From: Plasmopara viticola
Lineage: Eukaryota > Oomycota > Peronosporomycetes > Peronosporales > Peronosporaceae
Length of the DNA: 64,000 bases
Reading direction: 5' to 3'
Assembly (NCBI GenBank): GCA_001695595.3
Contig: MBPM02000037.1
Span: forward strand, 558,001 to 622,000
A program made the position numbers and the translations under genes. The notes under the pieces were generated by a model. It was not told the origin of the DNA, ran no database searches, and was given only the letters and a program-made list of their open reading frames with translations. Below are positions 11,901 to 20,904 of the stretch, piece by piece; the first letter of the stretch is position 1, and each line of letters opens with the position of its first letter.

Positions 11901-13910
11901 TTACTGTGTACGATGTATCACGTCCCATTTCCTCTTTTGGATACAAAATGTCGGTGTAGGTTAAAAAAAATTCTCCCCGAAAAATTTCTCCTCATCTTTT
12001 GAGGCCATTACGGCGTTAACGAAAACTCGCTCTGTCTTTTAAGTGTACGTCACTTCCGCATCGCATAATTTATTTCTCGGATCCAACTCAACTTGTTGAT
12101 GTACATCTTCATTAAGCAGTAGCGCCGAAGGCGGACCTTCCACTTTTCCTGCTTTTTGAGAGCAGTTGATTAAAGTACTCGATATGAAGGAGAGATCAAC
12201 TTCTTAAACGAAACATTATCCTAGCTTTAAAGACGCTTGTGGCACGGAGTGGTTATGAAGGATCTGTACGATTAGCAGAGCTTGGTCTCATGAGAGGTCG
12301 ATATATATGGGATGCTGCTCTTCTATTGGACATAAAATTCACTGAGCGATAGGTTTGATGTATATGGGCATCAGTGCTAACGTCGATGCATCAGTTGTCG
12401 AGCCAGATAGGACACAGAGCGTCTCTTCGCGACCGTCGCTCGTCATTGAGAAGATGGCGACGCATGGTGCTTTTCGGGCAACGTAGAGTGTACGCGAAGG
12501 GTCAGAGGTGGACATGTCTGTATATGCTGATAGTCATCCATGGATATGCTGTCAGCTTTGCAAGAATCTACAAGCTCTGCCATCAACATGTTTTTCGACT
12601 CAGGTAATCAACTAAACACATTAGATCCCAGGCTAATCTTACCTTCGACCCTGGTCGACTATGCCAAATAAAAAACTGTCCACGACAGGCACTGCTCATT
12701 CTTTATTCAAACGATGCACGCCATGTGATGGAGCTAAAAATGCCTCTTTAAGTCGACAGCCATGGCTTTATCGGTTGCAGCGAACGATGCTTTGAGTAGG
12801 CATCACTGAGTGATGTACGACCCGCTTTACACTTAGAGGTGTTCTCTTCGACAACATTATGTTTATATTCAGCATCATGATTTATAACGCACTGACCGAT
12901 CCAGTTTAGTGTTTACGCCAATCGCGCTTTCGATATGCACAAGAGGCGGATTTTCAACTGGTCAAAGCTTCGCTGTAGGCAACTTAAATGGTATCAAAGT
13001 CAGGTTTGGGGCGTTTCCGCCACGTTATACCCAGATAAGGTCATCACTTGCAACCAGATTATAAAACAAACAGTGTTGAACCCTTTGAAATCGAGCAACT
13101 TTTTATTTAGGTCCACTGTGATTCTAGGTGCTAAGTGGACAGTGACAAAATCACGTTGGATGCTCATCTTTCTATAGTGGAGCGTCGAACGATGGCTCCA
13201 CCCTCACAGAGGATAAATTTGAACGACCCAGGATACAAATGGTATCGGGTGCTGAAGCTAACTTCTAAAAATTAGCGTGAAATTAGGACTTTGTCCTTCA
13301 ATACAGAACTAATATAAGTCGCAGATCGCTATCCACCTTAGCTGAGACTTGCTATCGCTCGAAATGGGTAAATTTTTCGATTGCATTTCAACATAAAACT
13401 TCCAAATAGCAATGACTCTACTTGAGTGCTAAGTACGGCATGTCACATTCATGTCACATATTGTTTGACATTATTATGACAGTGTGACCCAACTCAATAG
13501 TGAAGAGTACACTACAACGCGCCTAGGAAACTTGAGTTTCCCAGCCATAGATGAGATAGATAATTTGCTAATCTACTACTTTTACAACTAATTGCTGCTA
13601 TTAAGTATGGTTGGAAACATTAAGCACCGAGTGGCATCTGACACCGTAAAAAATTCCGCTTCCCAGCAAACAACCACAAATCTACTAATTTAGTCATGCG
13701 GCAGGAACACAATTTTGCAATTTGATTTTTATTCCTGACAAAAAATAAACGAATCTGATTGGGCAATATGCTGCCTGTTATATAAGCGTCCTAGCACCTT
13801 CACGCAACATGTTCTGTAATCGTCAATTAAGTTGCGGTATCGCGACACAACATCCCTCTCTATCAGCCAACAAATAAAGCGTTATTTTGCTGACCTCCTT
13901 CCAACCTATA
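5961..13910. other. Long gene-poor stretch, no supported gene
   Basis: About 8 kb with only short frames, most under 100 codons and overlapping on both strands. Near 10,283-10,501 the minus strand reads KHYYHVERVLARR, faintly like the chromodomain region that ends some Gypsy elements. That resemblance is weak. Nothing else here resembles a known domain. The stretch is most likely very old transposon debris plus intergenic DNA. I see no tRNA, rRNA or tandem repeat in it. Confidence 0.4.
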
Positions 13911-15240
13911 ATGTCGATGAAGGTGCGACTGACGGGACTCATAAACCAGTCTCCTCAATATGTGATCGACCAGTCGCGCGTAGCTATTTACTTCGTCGCC
14001 AACAAAAAAGATTGGAGTTATTGTGCCACTCGCTTGGGCAAGGCGCAGACTATGGGCCTCGACACGGTGGGTCACACGGTGAACGTGCAATGGAAAACAC
14101 TAATTGTTGATACGGTCGCCTTTGCGATAGGAAACCCGTCCAATCTGGAGAAAATACCAGCGCCGCAACCCATGCGCATTGTTGCAGATCGCAGTGCGTG
14201 ACGCCAGCCAAAAGGAGGAGGTTTTTGTCCTCGATTTGTTGCATCTGTCCGCCAAAGCTTACAACACCACTCTTACCAATGTTTTCCTGTCTACAACAAT
14301 TGTCAAACTGGGTCAAGGTTTGTATCAAGATCTACGGGAGCTGGCCCAATCATACCCAGACGCGTCCTGTTTTACAGTCTGCAAGGGCGTCGTAGAGGTA
14401 AATGACCTGTCCATCTCACTGTCTGGAGCGCACAATCCACTGAGTCTTCAAAAACTGGTTTTTTTCTACTTGCATCGAAAGCTTGGGAAGACGCAGCAAA
14501 CGTCCAATTGGGCTAGAAGACCACTTACGCACGGTCAGCTGCACTATGCCGCAGCAGATGCTTTAGTATTACTTCATTTGTATGACGAGCTGCTTTTGCG
14601 ATTGCAAAACCAGACTGCGGCTCATGGCTTCCGATTAAGTGACGTGACCAATGTACTGGATGTGAACCTTCCACAGAGTCCGAAGTGCTCGTTGTGCTTT
14701 GATGTTTTTAAGACGGCATTTGAACTGAAAGAGCATCGCCGGCTCTGTGTTGTGGATGTGCGCACGCTGGCAATTTGTAAAGTTTGCAAAGACAAGATGC
14801 TAGTGACTGAAGAGGTCATGATACATCACGTGGCGCACTGTGGTGCAGATGCTTGTGCTAATGGTGTGACAGTAAACTTAAAGAGGCAACGCTTACAGTC
14901 AGTGGACAGTAGTACAAGTTTGGTCGAGTCACAGCAGGTGTCAGTCTCTCCCAAACGCCGGTTGAAATCAGCAAAGCAAGTTCAATCGGAAGTGATAGCC
15001 AATTGCACTGAGAAGGACCACCTCATTATCAATCACACAGTCAGAAAAGGAAGGATGAAGAAAAGGCGGAAGTGGAAAGCGCGAGCGCTGACCGCAACCA
15101 ATATTTTATCGCCGATAAGCGAGACATCAACCAGAGGGCACATGTTCAAGAAGCGCAAATTGAGCTTGGAGTCGTCACTGTTGGCCTCCGACACGATGTG
15201 GTCGCAAATTTCTAAAGATTGCGTCGTTTCCACTGCGTAA
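13911..15240 (+). CDS. 3'-5' exonuclease (RNase D/WRN-type, DEDDy) with two C2HC finger-like motifs
   Basis: Predicted join 13911-14066 and 14131-15240, 421 aa, with one 64-bp phase-0 intron. Splicing joins MGLDT to ETRPIWRKYQ and so creates the catalytic D-x-E (D51, E53). The other acidic residues sit in GQGLYQDLREL (D~119) and YAAADALVL (Y~191, D~195), giving a complete DEDDy set. HNPLSLQKLVFFYLHRKL and TQQTSNWARRPLT are typical of the family, which trims RNA or DNA 3' ends with two metal ions. After the domain come two C-x2-C-x12-H-x3/4-C motifs (CSLCFDVF...HRRLC and CKVCKDKM...HHVAHC), then a basic tail (RKGRMKKRRKWKAR), suggesting nucleic-acid binding and nuclear location. The natural substrate is unknown. 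The ATG at 13911 is the first in frame before the domain. Confidence 0.85.
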
Positions 15241-15603
15241 GGGAGCGGCGGACAATAATCATAAGTCCATGTAGTATGCAGGTCCTGCCATTTTATGTGC
15301 GACAGGTCGTTTTAAGGAAAAATTATAGTTTTTATCTAGCACATCTAAAGAAAATGAGTGAGCAGCTTTTTGCAACTGTAAAAGTGACATAGAGCTGTTA
15401 CACACAAGTCCAGCCCAAAAAAGGACCAAGGACCGATTACTGCCAGACTTACGAGTACATAGAAACTGTCAATCGCTGTGGATGGCCACCTGCTGGCTTT
15501 TTCACAAGTGGACAGCCAGTGCATCAAATTGCACCACCTTGTCCTATGTCGCGAACTGCTCGTCCATTTGCCAATTGTCGTTCTATAATCACACGTAACC
15601 AAG
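15241..15603. other. Intergenic spacer before the Cu-ATPase
   Basis: 363 bp between the exonuclease stop and the ATPase start, both on the plus strand. No repeat, RNA gene or clear core promoter motif is visible. A long minus-strand open frame crossing into the ATPase gene is a shadow of its G+C-rich coding sequence. Confidence 0.4.
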
Positions 15604-18600
15604 ATGGTGGCGGTCGGGCCTTCGCAAGCCGAAACGCTGGTGGTTGAACTCGCGGTTGAAGGCATGATGTGCATGAAAAATTGCGGCAGCACGGTGCAGA
15701 GCGCGCTCCGCAGCGTGGATGGAGTGTTCGATGCCGTCGTAAACTTTGAGCAGCGCTGCGTGCGTGTCGAGTGCGTTCCAGGCGCGAGTGTGACGGCTGA
15801 TGAGTTGGTGGATGCCGTCGAGTGCGTAGGCTTCGGTGCCGCTGTGAAGGAGTCAAACAATTCCCTGACGGACATTGAACGGCAAGCGTCTGCAACAATT
15901 GAATTGCTCGTTGAGGGAATGATGTGCCAGAAAAATTGCGGCACGACTGTTGAGAACGCGCTGCGAGGTGTGGACGGCGTGGCTCATGTCGTCGTGAGTT
16001 TCGAGCAGCGTAAGGCCATTGTGACATTGCTACAACCTGGTAGCACGACGCTGGAGGAGCTGGTGGACATAGTAGAGTGTGTGGGCTTTGAGGCTAGTGC
16101 GTATGACGCCACAAAGGCCGCTGCCATTAAATTACAGGTGCAGAAGCAAAAACAGATGATGACGGAAAACGTGGCTGTTGACGTGCCTGATGTCGCTGGT
16201 CATCCACGCGCTGTGTTTCGCGTGGAAGGAATGAGTTGTGCCGCATGTGTTAAAGCCATCGAGGATTATGTGGGCAGGACAGAAGGTGTGCTCCACTGTC
16301 GCGTGGGACTTATCAGCCAGAAAGCCGAGATCTCATTTGACCGTGACCTCATTGAAAACGAGCAGACGGTGTTACAAAAGCTCATTCAGGATGCTGGCTA
16401 CAAGGCAGCTTTCTCACGCGTAGTGGAACCCGGGGACGACGATTCATTGGAAATCAAGTATACAGTCAGCGGCATGACTTGTGTCGATTGTGTGAACAAG
16501 ATTGAGACGGCTGTGGGCAAGTTGCCTGGTGTGACGAAGGTGCTGGTCAATTTGGCATTGAATAAGACACACGTACATTTGAAGCAATTGTCAAAGACAG
16601 GACCGCGTGATGTGCTGGAATGTATCAATAACTTAGGCTACTCTGCTGAAGTGGCGATGGAAACGGCAAACCAAAACGCGTTGAGCAAGTCGGAAGTTAA
16701 CACGTGGCGCAAACTGCTGACCACTGCCATGATTTTCTCTCTGCCCGCAATGCTCATACACATGGTATTCATGTACATTCCTTCGGTGGAAATGATTCTG
16801 ATGACCCCCGTGCTGAACGCGGTAACAGTAAAGCTTTTATTGCTCTTTTTACTTGCAACACCTGTGCAATTCGGAGTCGGGCGGCGGTTTTACGTAGCTG
16901 CATGGAAAGGACTTCAGCATGGTTCAATGGGGATGGATTTCTTGGTGGTGGCTGGCACAAGTATGTCGTACACGTATAGTTTTGTATCCTTGATTGGCTC
17001 AGCGATACACGAAAACTACAATGGCCATCACTTTTTTGAGTCGTCCGCAATGTTGCTCACGTTTGTGACACTCGGCAAGTACATGGAGTCGATGGCAAAA
17101 GGCAAGACGGCGGATGCTTTGTCCGAATTGGCAAAGCTTCAGCCGAAAACAGCCTTGCTGGTCGTTGGAAATGGATCTACAGATCGCGAAATTCCAATTG
17201 AACTTGTGCAACGTGGCGACCTGCTACGTATCAGACCTGGTGCGAACATCCCGACCGACGGTGTGGTGAAATCCGGCTCAAGTTCGACGGATGAGTCGAT
17301 GCTAACGGGCGAGAGTATGCCAGTGGCTAAGAAAGAGGGTGATCACGTGTTTGGTTCGACAGTGAACCAGCAAGGTACTTTGGTGATCGAATCGAGTTGC
17401 ATGGGTGGTGAGAGCTCGGCTCTGTCTCAAATCTGTGCTCTGATTGAAGATGCTCAGCTTCAAAAGGCTCCAATCCAGGCGTATGCAGACTGGTTGGCAT
17501 CAATTTTTGCCCCGTGTGTTCTCGGGTTGTCAGTGATGACGTTTGTTATGTGGATGTCACTTCTTTCCACTGACCTTGTTCCTGCGGAATATAAAGTGGA
17601 GCTTGGTGTCGGCATGGTGGCAGACCACTCTGATGATTTATACCTTGCGGTCCTCTTCGCCATTTCAGTCGTCGTGATCGCGTGCCCGTGTGCTCTAGGT
17701 CTAGCTACACCCACCGCTGTCATGGTTGGCTGCGGGGTCGGTGCGAAGCAGGGTGTACTGATTAAAGGTGGCCGTGCTCTTGAGGCAGCTCGTCACATTG
17801 ATACTGTTGTCTTTGACAAGACGGGAACTTTGACTATGGGACACCCATCTGTCCGTGACGTGGTGGTAGCTGATCGAACAAGCACGCCCCGTGAGCTATT
17901 ATACTATGCAGCGTCTTTGGAGTGTGTGAGTGAGCACGTTCTTGGTAAGGCCATCGTTGTAACAGCAACAGAGTATGAGAAGCTCAAGTTGGAGGATCCT
18001 ACAGATGTGCGTGTCATCCCTGGTCGTGGTATTGAAGGTGTTGTGGCGGCTAGTTCTGCCACGGTCCAAGCGACATCTGTAAATGTTATAGTGGGTAATG
18101 TGGAGTATTGTGAGGAAAAAGGCATTATAATTGGAGAGAAGATGCGTGTTCACATGCACGATTTGGAGCTGGAGGGTAAGACTGTAGTGGTGGTGTGTGT
18201 TGAGAACAAGCTGATGGGTGTTATCGCCTTGGCGGATGCTCCTCGTCCAGAAGCCGCAGCTGTTGTAAAGCACTTAAAGTCAATGGGATTGGATGTGTGG
18301 TTGATCACTGGCGACAATCTTCGTACAGCTAGTGCCATTGCGCGTCAGATGGATATTAATCATGTTAAGGCGGTGGCTTTGCCTGGCGAGAAGGCATCTC
18401 AGATCAAGGCACTCCAGTCGCAGGTAAACCCGGGGACAATGAAGCCGCGCGTTGTATGCATGGTGGGTGATGGCATCAACGACGCACCGGCTCTAGCGCA
18501 ATCGGACATTGGGATGGCTATCGGTGCCGGTACGCAAATAGCAAAGGCAGAAGCTGACATGGTCTTGGTTAAAAGTGCGCTGACGGATGTAGTAGTGGCC

Positions 18601-18969
18601 CTGGACCTTGCTCGCGTCGTGTTTCATCGCATCAAGGTCAATTTTTTCTTTTCAATCATTTACAATGTCGTGGGCATTCCAATCGCAGCTGGCATGTTCT
18701 TTCCGCTCATTCACCAAATGATGCCACCGGCGTGTGCTGGTCTTGCAATGGCATTTTCATCAGTGTCGGTGGTGATGTCATCGCTTATGCTGAAGAAATA
18801 CAAAGCGCCGCGAGTCTTACAATCAAAGACGGTCAAGGTGCATTTTGAAGAGGAGGCGCAGGTTGTGGACCTCAAGAACCTTGTGCGAATGAAATTTGGC
18901 AACATACGCTACGCGCCGTTGACAAATGTGGACGAGCAGCTTGCACGTTTTGATGTTCCAGTTCAGTGA
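15604..18969 (+). CDS. Copper-type P1B ATPase with four HMA domains, copy 1
   Basis: A single 1,121-codon exon. Four metal-binding domains lie at about residues 12-80, 98-165, 200-270 and 280-350; their metal sites read [23 protein letters not shown] and GMTCVDC. Then come the membrane region and catalytic core: TGES (~569), the CPC ion-binding motif (694-696) in [16 protein letters not shown], phosphorylated D738 in [13 protein letters not shown] and [11 protein letters not shown] (~956). This is the ATP7/CopA family, which pumps Cu(I) out of the cytosol into secretory compartments or out of the cell. Two oddities are visible: the first two sites are C-x3-C instead of C-x2-C, and the usual SEHP of the nucleotide-binding domain reads SEHV (H778). 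A second copy lies inverted at 45195-48609. The start ATG precedes HMA1 by the normal distance. Confidence 0.95.
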   Translation: MVAVGPSQAETLVVELAVEGMMCMKNCGSTVQSALRSVDGVFDAVVNFEQRCVRVECVPGASVTADELVDAVECVGFGAAVKESNNSLTDIERQASATIELLVEGMMCQKNCGTTVENALRGVDGVAHVVVSFEQRKAIVTLLQPGSTTLEELVDIVECVGFEASAYDATKAAAIKLQVQKQKQMMTENVAVDVPDVAGHPRAVFRVEGMSCAACVKAIEDYVGRTEGVLHCRVGLISQKAEISFDRDLIENEQTVLQKLIQDAGYKAAFSRVVEPGDDDSLEIKYTVSGMTCVDCVNKIETAVGKLPGVTKVLVNLALNKTHVHLKQLSKTGPRDVLECINNLGYSAEVAMETANQNALSKSEVNTWRKLLTTAMIFSLPAMLIHMVFMYIPSVEMILMTPVLNAVTVKLLLLFLLATPVQFGVGRRFYVAAWKGLQHGSMGMDFLVVAGTSMSYTYSFVSLIGSAIHENYNGHHFFESSAMLLTFVTLGKYMESMAKGKTADALSELAKLQPKTALLVVGNGSTDREIPIELVQRGDLLRIRPGANIPTDGVVKSGSSSTDESMLTGESMPVAKKEGDHVFGSTVNQQGTLVIESSCMGGESSALSQICALIEDAQLQKAPIQAYADWLASIFAPCVLGLSVMTFVMWMSLLSTDLVPAEYKVELGVGMVADHSDDLYLAVLFAISVVVIACPCALGLATPTAVMVGCGVGAKQGVLIKGGRALEAARHIDTVVFDKTGTLTMGHPSVRDVVVADRTSTPRELLYYAASLECVSEHVLGKAIVVTATEYEKLKLEDPTDVRVIPGRGIEGVVAASSATVQATSVNVIVGNVEYCEEKGIIIGEKMRVHMHDLELEGKTVVVVCVENKLMGVIALADAPRPEAAAVVKHLKSMGLDVWLITGDNLRTASAIARQMDINHVKAVALPGEKASQIKALQSQVNPGTMKPRVVCMVGDGINDAPALAQSDIGMAIGAGTQIAKAEADMVLVKSALTDVVVALDLARVVFHRIKVNFFFSIIYNVVGIPIAAGMFFPLIHQMMPPACAGLAMAFSSVSVVMSSLMLKKYKAPRVLQSKTVKVHFEEEAQVVDLKNLVRMKFGNIRYAPLTNVDEQLARFDVPVQ
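16100..17520 (+). repeat. Near-identical core shared with the inverted ATPase copy
   Basis: Between the linker after HMA2 and the helix before the CPC segment, the two ATPase genes are nearly identical in DNA as well as protein; sampled 80-bp stretches differ at only one to three sites. Outside this block the proteins differ clearly (the N-terminal HMA pair, and the loop just before the CPC helix). The sharp change on both sides suggests recent gene conversion. Partner block: about 46,695-48,100 on the minus strand. Confidence 0.75.
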
Positions 18970-19059
18970 GTTAGTATCATATTTCGATTTTATGTATTTT
19001 TTATTGCCGTTGCTAGTTGTATGCCGCAAATTGAAAAAATTATTTTGTGCCAAAATAGC
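18970..19059. other. Short convergent 3' spacer
   Basis: About 90 A+T-rich bases separate the stops of the Cu-ATPase (plus) and PIG-M (minus). Both 3' untranslated regions must end here or overlap. No clear polyadenylation consensus stands out. Confidence 0.4.
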
Positions 19060-20825
19060 TCATTTGTTTGACTTCAACTGGAGAACTTGACTGCTGTGGA
19101 ATAGTGGCGTTAACGTGTGGTGCCGCATCAAAGTAGCAAGAATGCCGATATTCACTGAGAAAAAAACGAGACTAGCTATCCACAATGGAAGAAATGTGTT
19201 GTCGCCTCGCATTTCCAGATAGTATGCCCAGTATAACCAGTGAAGCTGTTGTCAGACAATACGTCAGCATATTTTGACAAAAAACAGCGAGTATTGAACT
19301 CACTTCGCCTCCTAGCCACGCGAAAATCATTGCAAGGCCTTTCCTCTTCAGTCGCAAACGTGTCAGTGGAAAGATGAGAGGCAAAAATGCTGTGTACCAT
19401 AAGAAGTACTGGTTTGTAGGAACAAATCACACAGCAACTTGTTATCATGTAAAAAAAAGTATATTGCTCGATGCGTACCTGGGCCGTGCACACTTTGTTA
19501 AATATAACAAATACCATCGTTAATGCAAACAGCGCGAAGGGCAAATCACGGCCGTAGGCAAATGAAATGGCAATAAGTGACAAAAGCTGGGGTAGAAATG
19601 CGAGGAGTCCAACCCCGAAACCCGACGGGGTATCGTATCGAAGATATAGATCATAAAAGTAGAGAGAAAAGTTGTGACGGTTGTCCGTGCGCGTGAAGTG
19701 GTACAAGTATGCCTCGTACAAGAAATCATACCCGTAACTTTACATCACAAATGACAAAAAAGGTTAACAATATACATGGAAAAAATGTTCCAGAATCACT
19801 TACAGGTGATAGCATACAGCTCCTAGAAAGATAAAGAAACCTCCACTTACCAAGCTGAACATTAGTTGATCTCGATTAAGCTGTCCAATAAGGACCCGAA
19901 AGCTCAGCGACGACTTGATTGAGGGGGTCTTTTTGGCCTTCGCATCTCGAAAGTCACCATTATTAAGGAACTGATCGACGGTACAGCGCATATCTCATTA
20001 CTTTCAGTGTAATGTCCTCTCAAACTCGACATGTTCATACCACAAGAAACGCCAGCGCATAAACAATAGGATACATCCTAAAGTGAACAGCGGCACCATA
20101 ACTATAGAAAATACACGTTGGTGAGAAGGTCACTAAAATTTATGCAACACTTACGTTAATGCTGATAGCACAAGCTTCTTATGCATCATCAGTAATAGTG
20201 AGAGCATCACCAATAGAACCACAAATGAATCTGCATTGCCTCGTGTTGAAATGTTCACCGAAAAGGGGTGAAAAAGCCACACACTATTACATCAACACCA
20301 CACACATCAACCTCTCTTACAATCACCGGCTGCACTCGGCAAACTCCTCACCAGCAATAATTGACAGCACCTGAAATAGATCAATGTGAATCAAAACATT
20401 AATTTAAATCTTATAACCTTTATCTCACTTGCATCAGGTAGCCCTCTCAGCCGTAAGATCTGGTATAGTATGTAGCCAACAACCACATCGCAGCCCACGA
20501 ACAACACTTTTCCAAACATTTCGTGCACAAGAATACTCGGCAGTAGCAAAAAAGCTCTATAGACACACATAGCCGAAGACTCAAACATACATGTGCGTAC
20601 AGTTTTCAAAATACATGAGACTCACAGCACAGGCGTGTATCGGTACGTCGTGCGCTCAAATGGTGAGTTGCCTCGTACCATCTCTCGGGCTGCATCCATG
20701 TACACATCATAGTCCACGTCCGTATATTTGACAGTCATATACAAATCCTGCAAGTAGCCATATAGCAACAGCACGAGCCGCAGCACTAAGGCACCTCCAA
20801 AAAGCAGCAGCGTTCGGCGCAACAT
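19060..20825 (-). CDS. PIGM: GPI mannosyltransferase 1 catalytic subunit (PIG-M)
   Basis: Predicted join: 20825-20626, 20556-20418, 20370-20336, 20283-20155, 20101-20041, 19970-19804, 19737-19479, 19408-19304, 19245-19060, giving 426 aa, close to human PIG-M (423). Family landmarks are all present: the lumenal catalytic DVDYDVYMDAAREMVRG with SPFERTTYRYTPVL, VWLFHPFSVNISTRGNADS, YGAAVHFRMYPIVYAL, YLYHFTRTDNRHNFSLYFYD, FLPQLLSLIAISFAYGRD and VIFNKVCTAQYFLWY. The protein is a multispanning ER membrane enzyme that adds the first (alpha-1,4) mannose to the GPI precursor from dolichol-phosphate-mannose. The eight introns are 47-70 bp, and the frame closes. The 35-nt third exon is the weakest call; its donor (GTGCAG at 20335 or GTTTGC a few bases upstream) is inferred from phase. 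Confidence 0.9.
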
Positions 20826-20904
20826 GATGATTCTGGTAGATATTAATATTTACTGAGCTTTTCCAGTTAGAAAGTAAATAATACTGATATAGTACTTTTA
20901 AGTA

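Noticed and set aside
12374..12607. Copia RNase H relic (VYADSH-like reading in one frame)
   Set aside because: Too short and no flanking polyprotein motifs.
14050..14070. Loss of the catalytic Glu in the 3'-5' exonuclease (LDTV instead of LDTE)
   Set aside because: The apparent change is in intron sequence. A 64-bp GT-AG intron restores D-T-E in frame with the rest of the domain.
15345..15944. A 199-codon minus-strand frame over the start of ATPase copy 1
   Set aside because: It is antisense to the HMA coding region, rich in Ser/Thr/Arg as expected of a shadow frame, with no recognisable domain.
17899..18273. Long antisense frames within both ATPase genes, similar to each other at the two loci
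   Set aside because: Their similarity simply reflects the homologous sense genes.
19971..20040. A frameshift or stop in PIG-M after YALAFLV
   Set aside because: A 70-bp phase-0 GT-AG intron explains it and gives a protein of the expected length.
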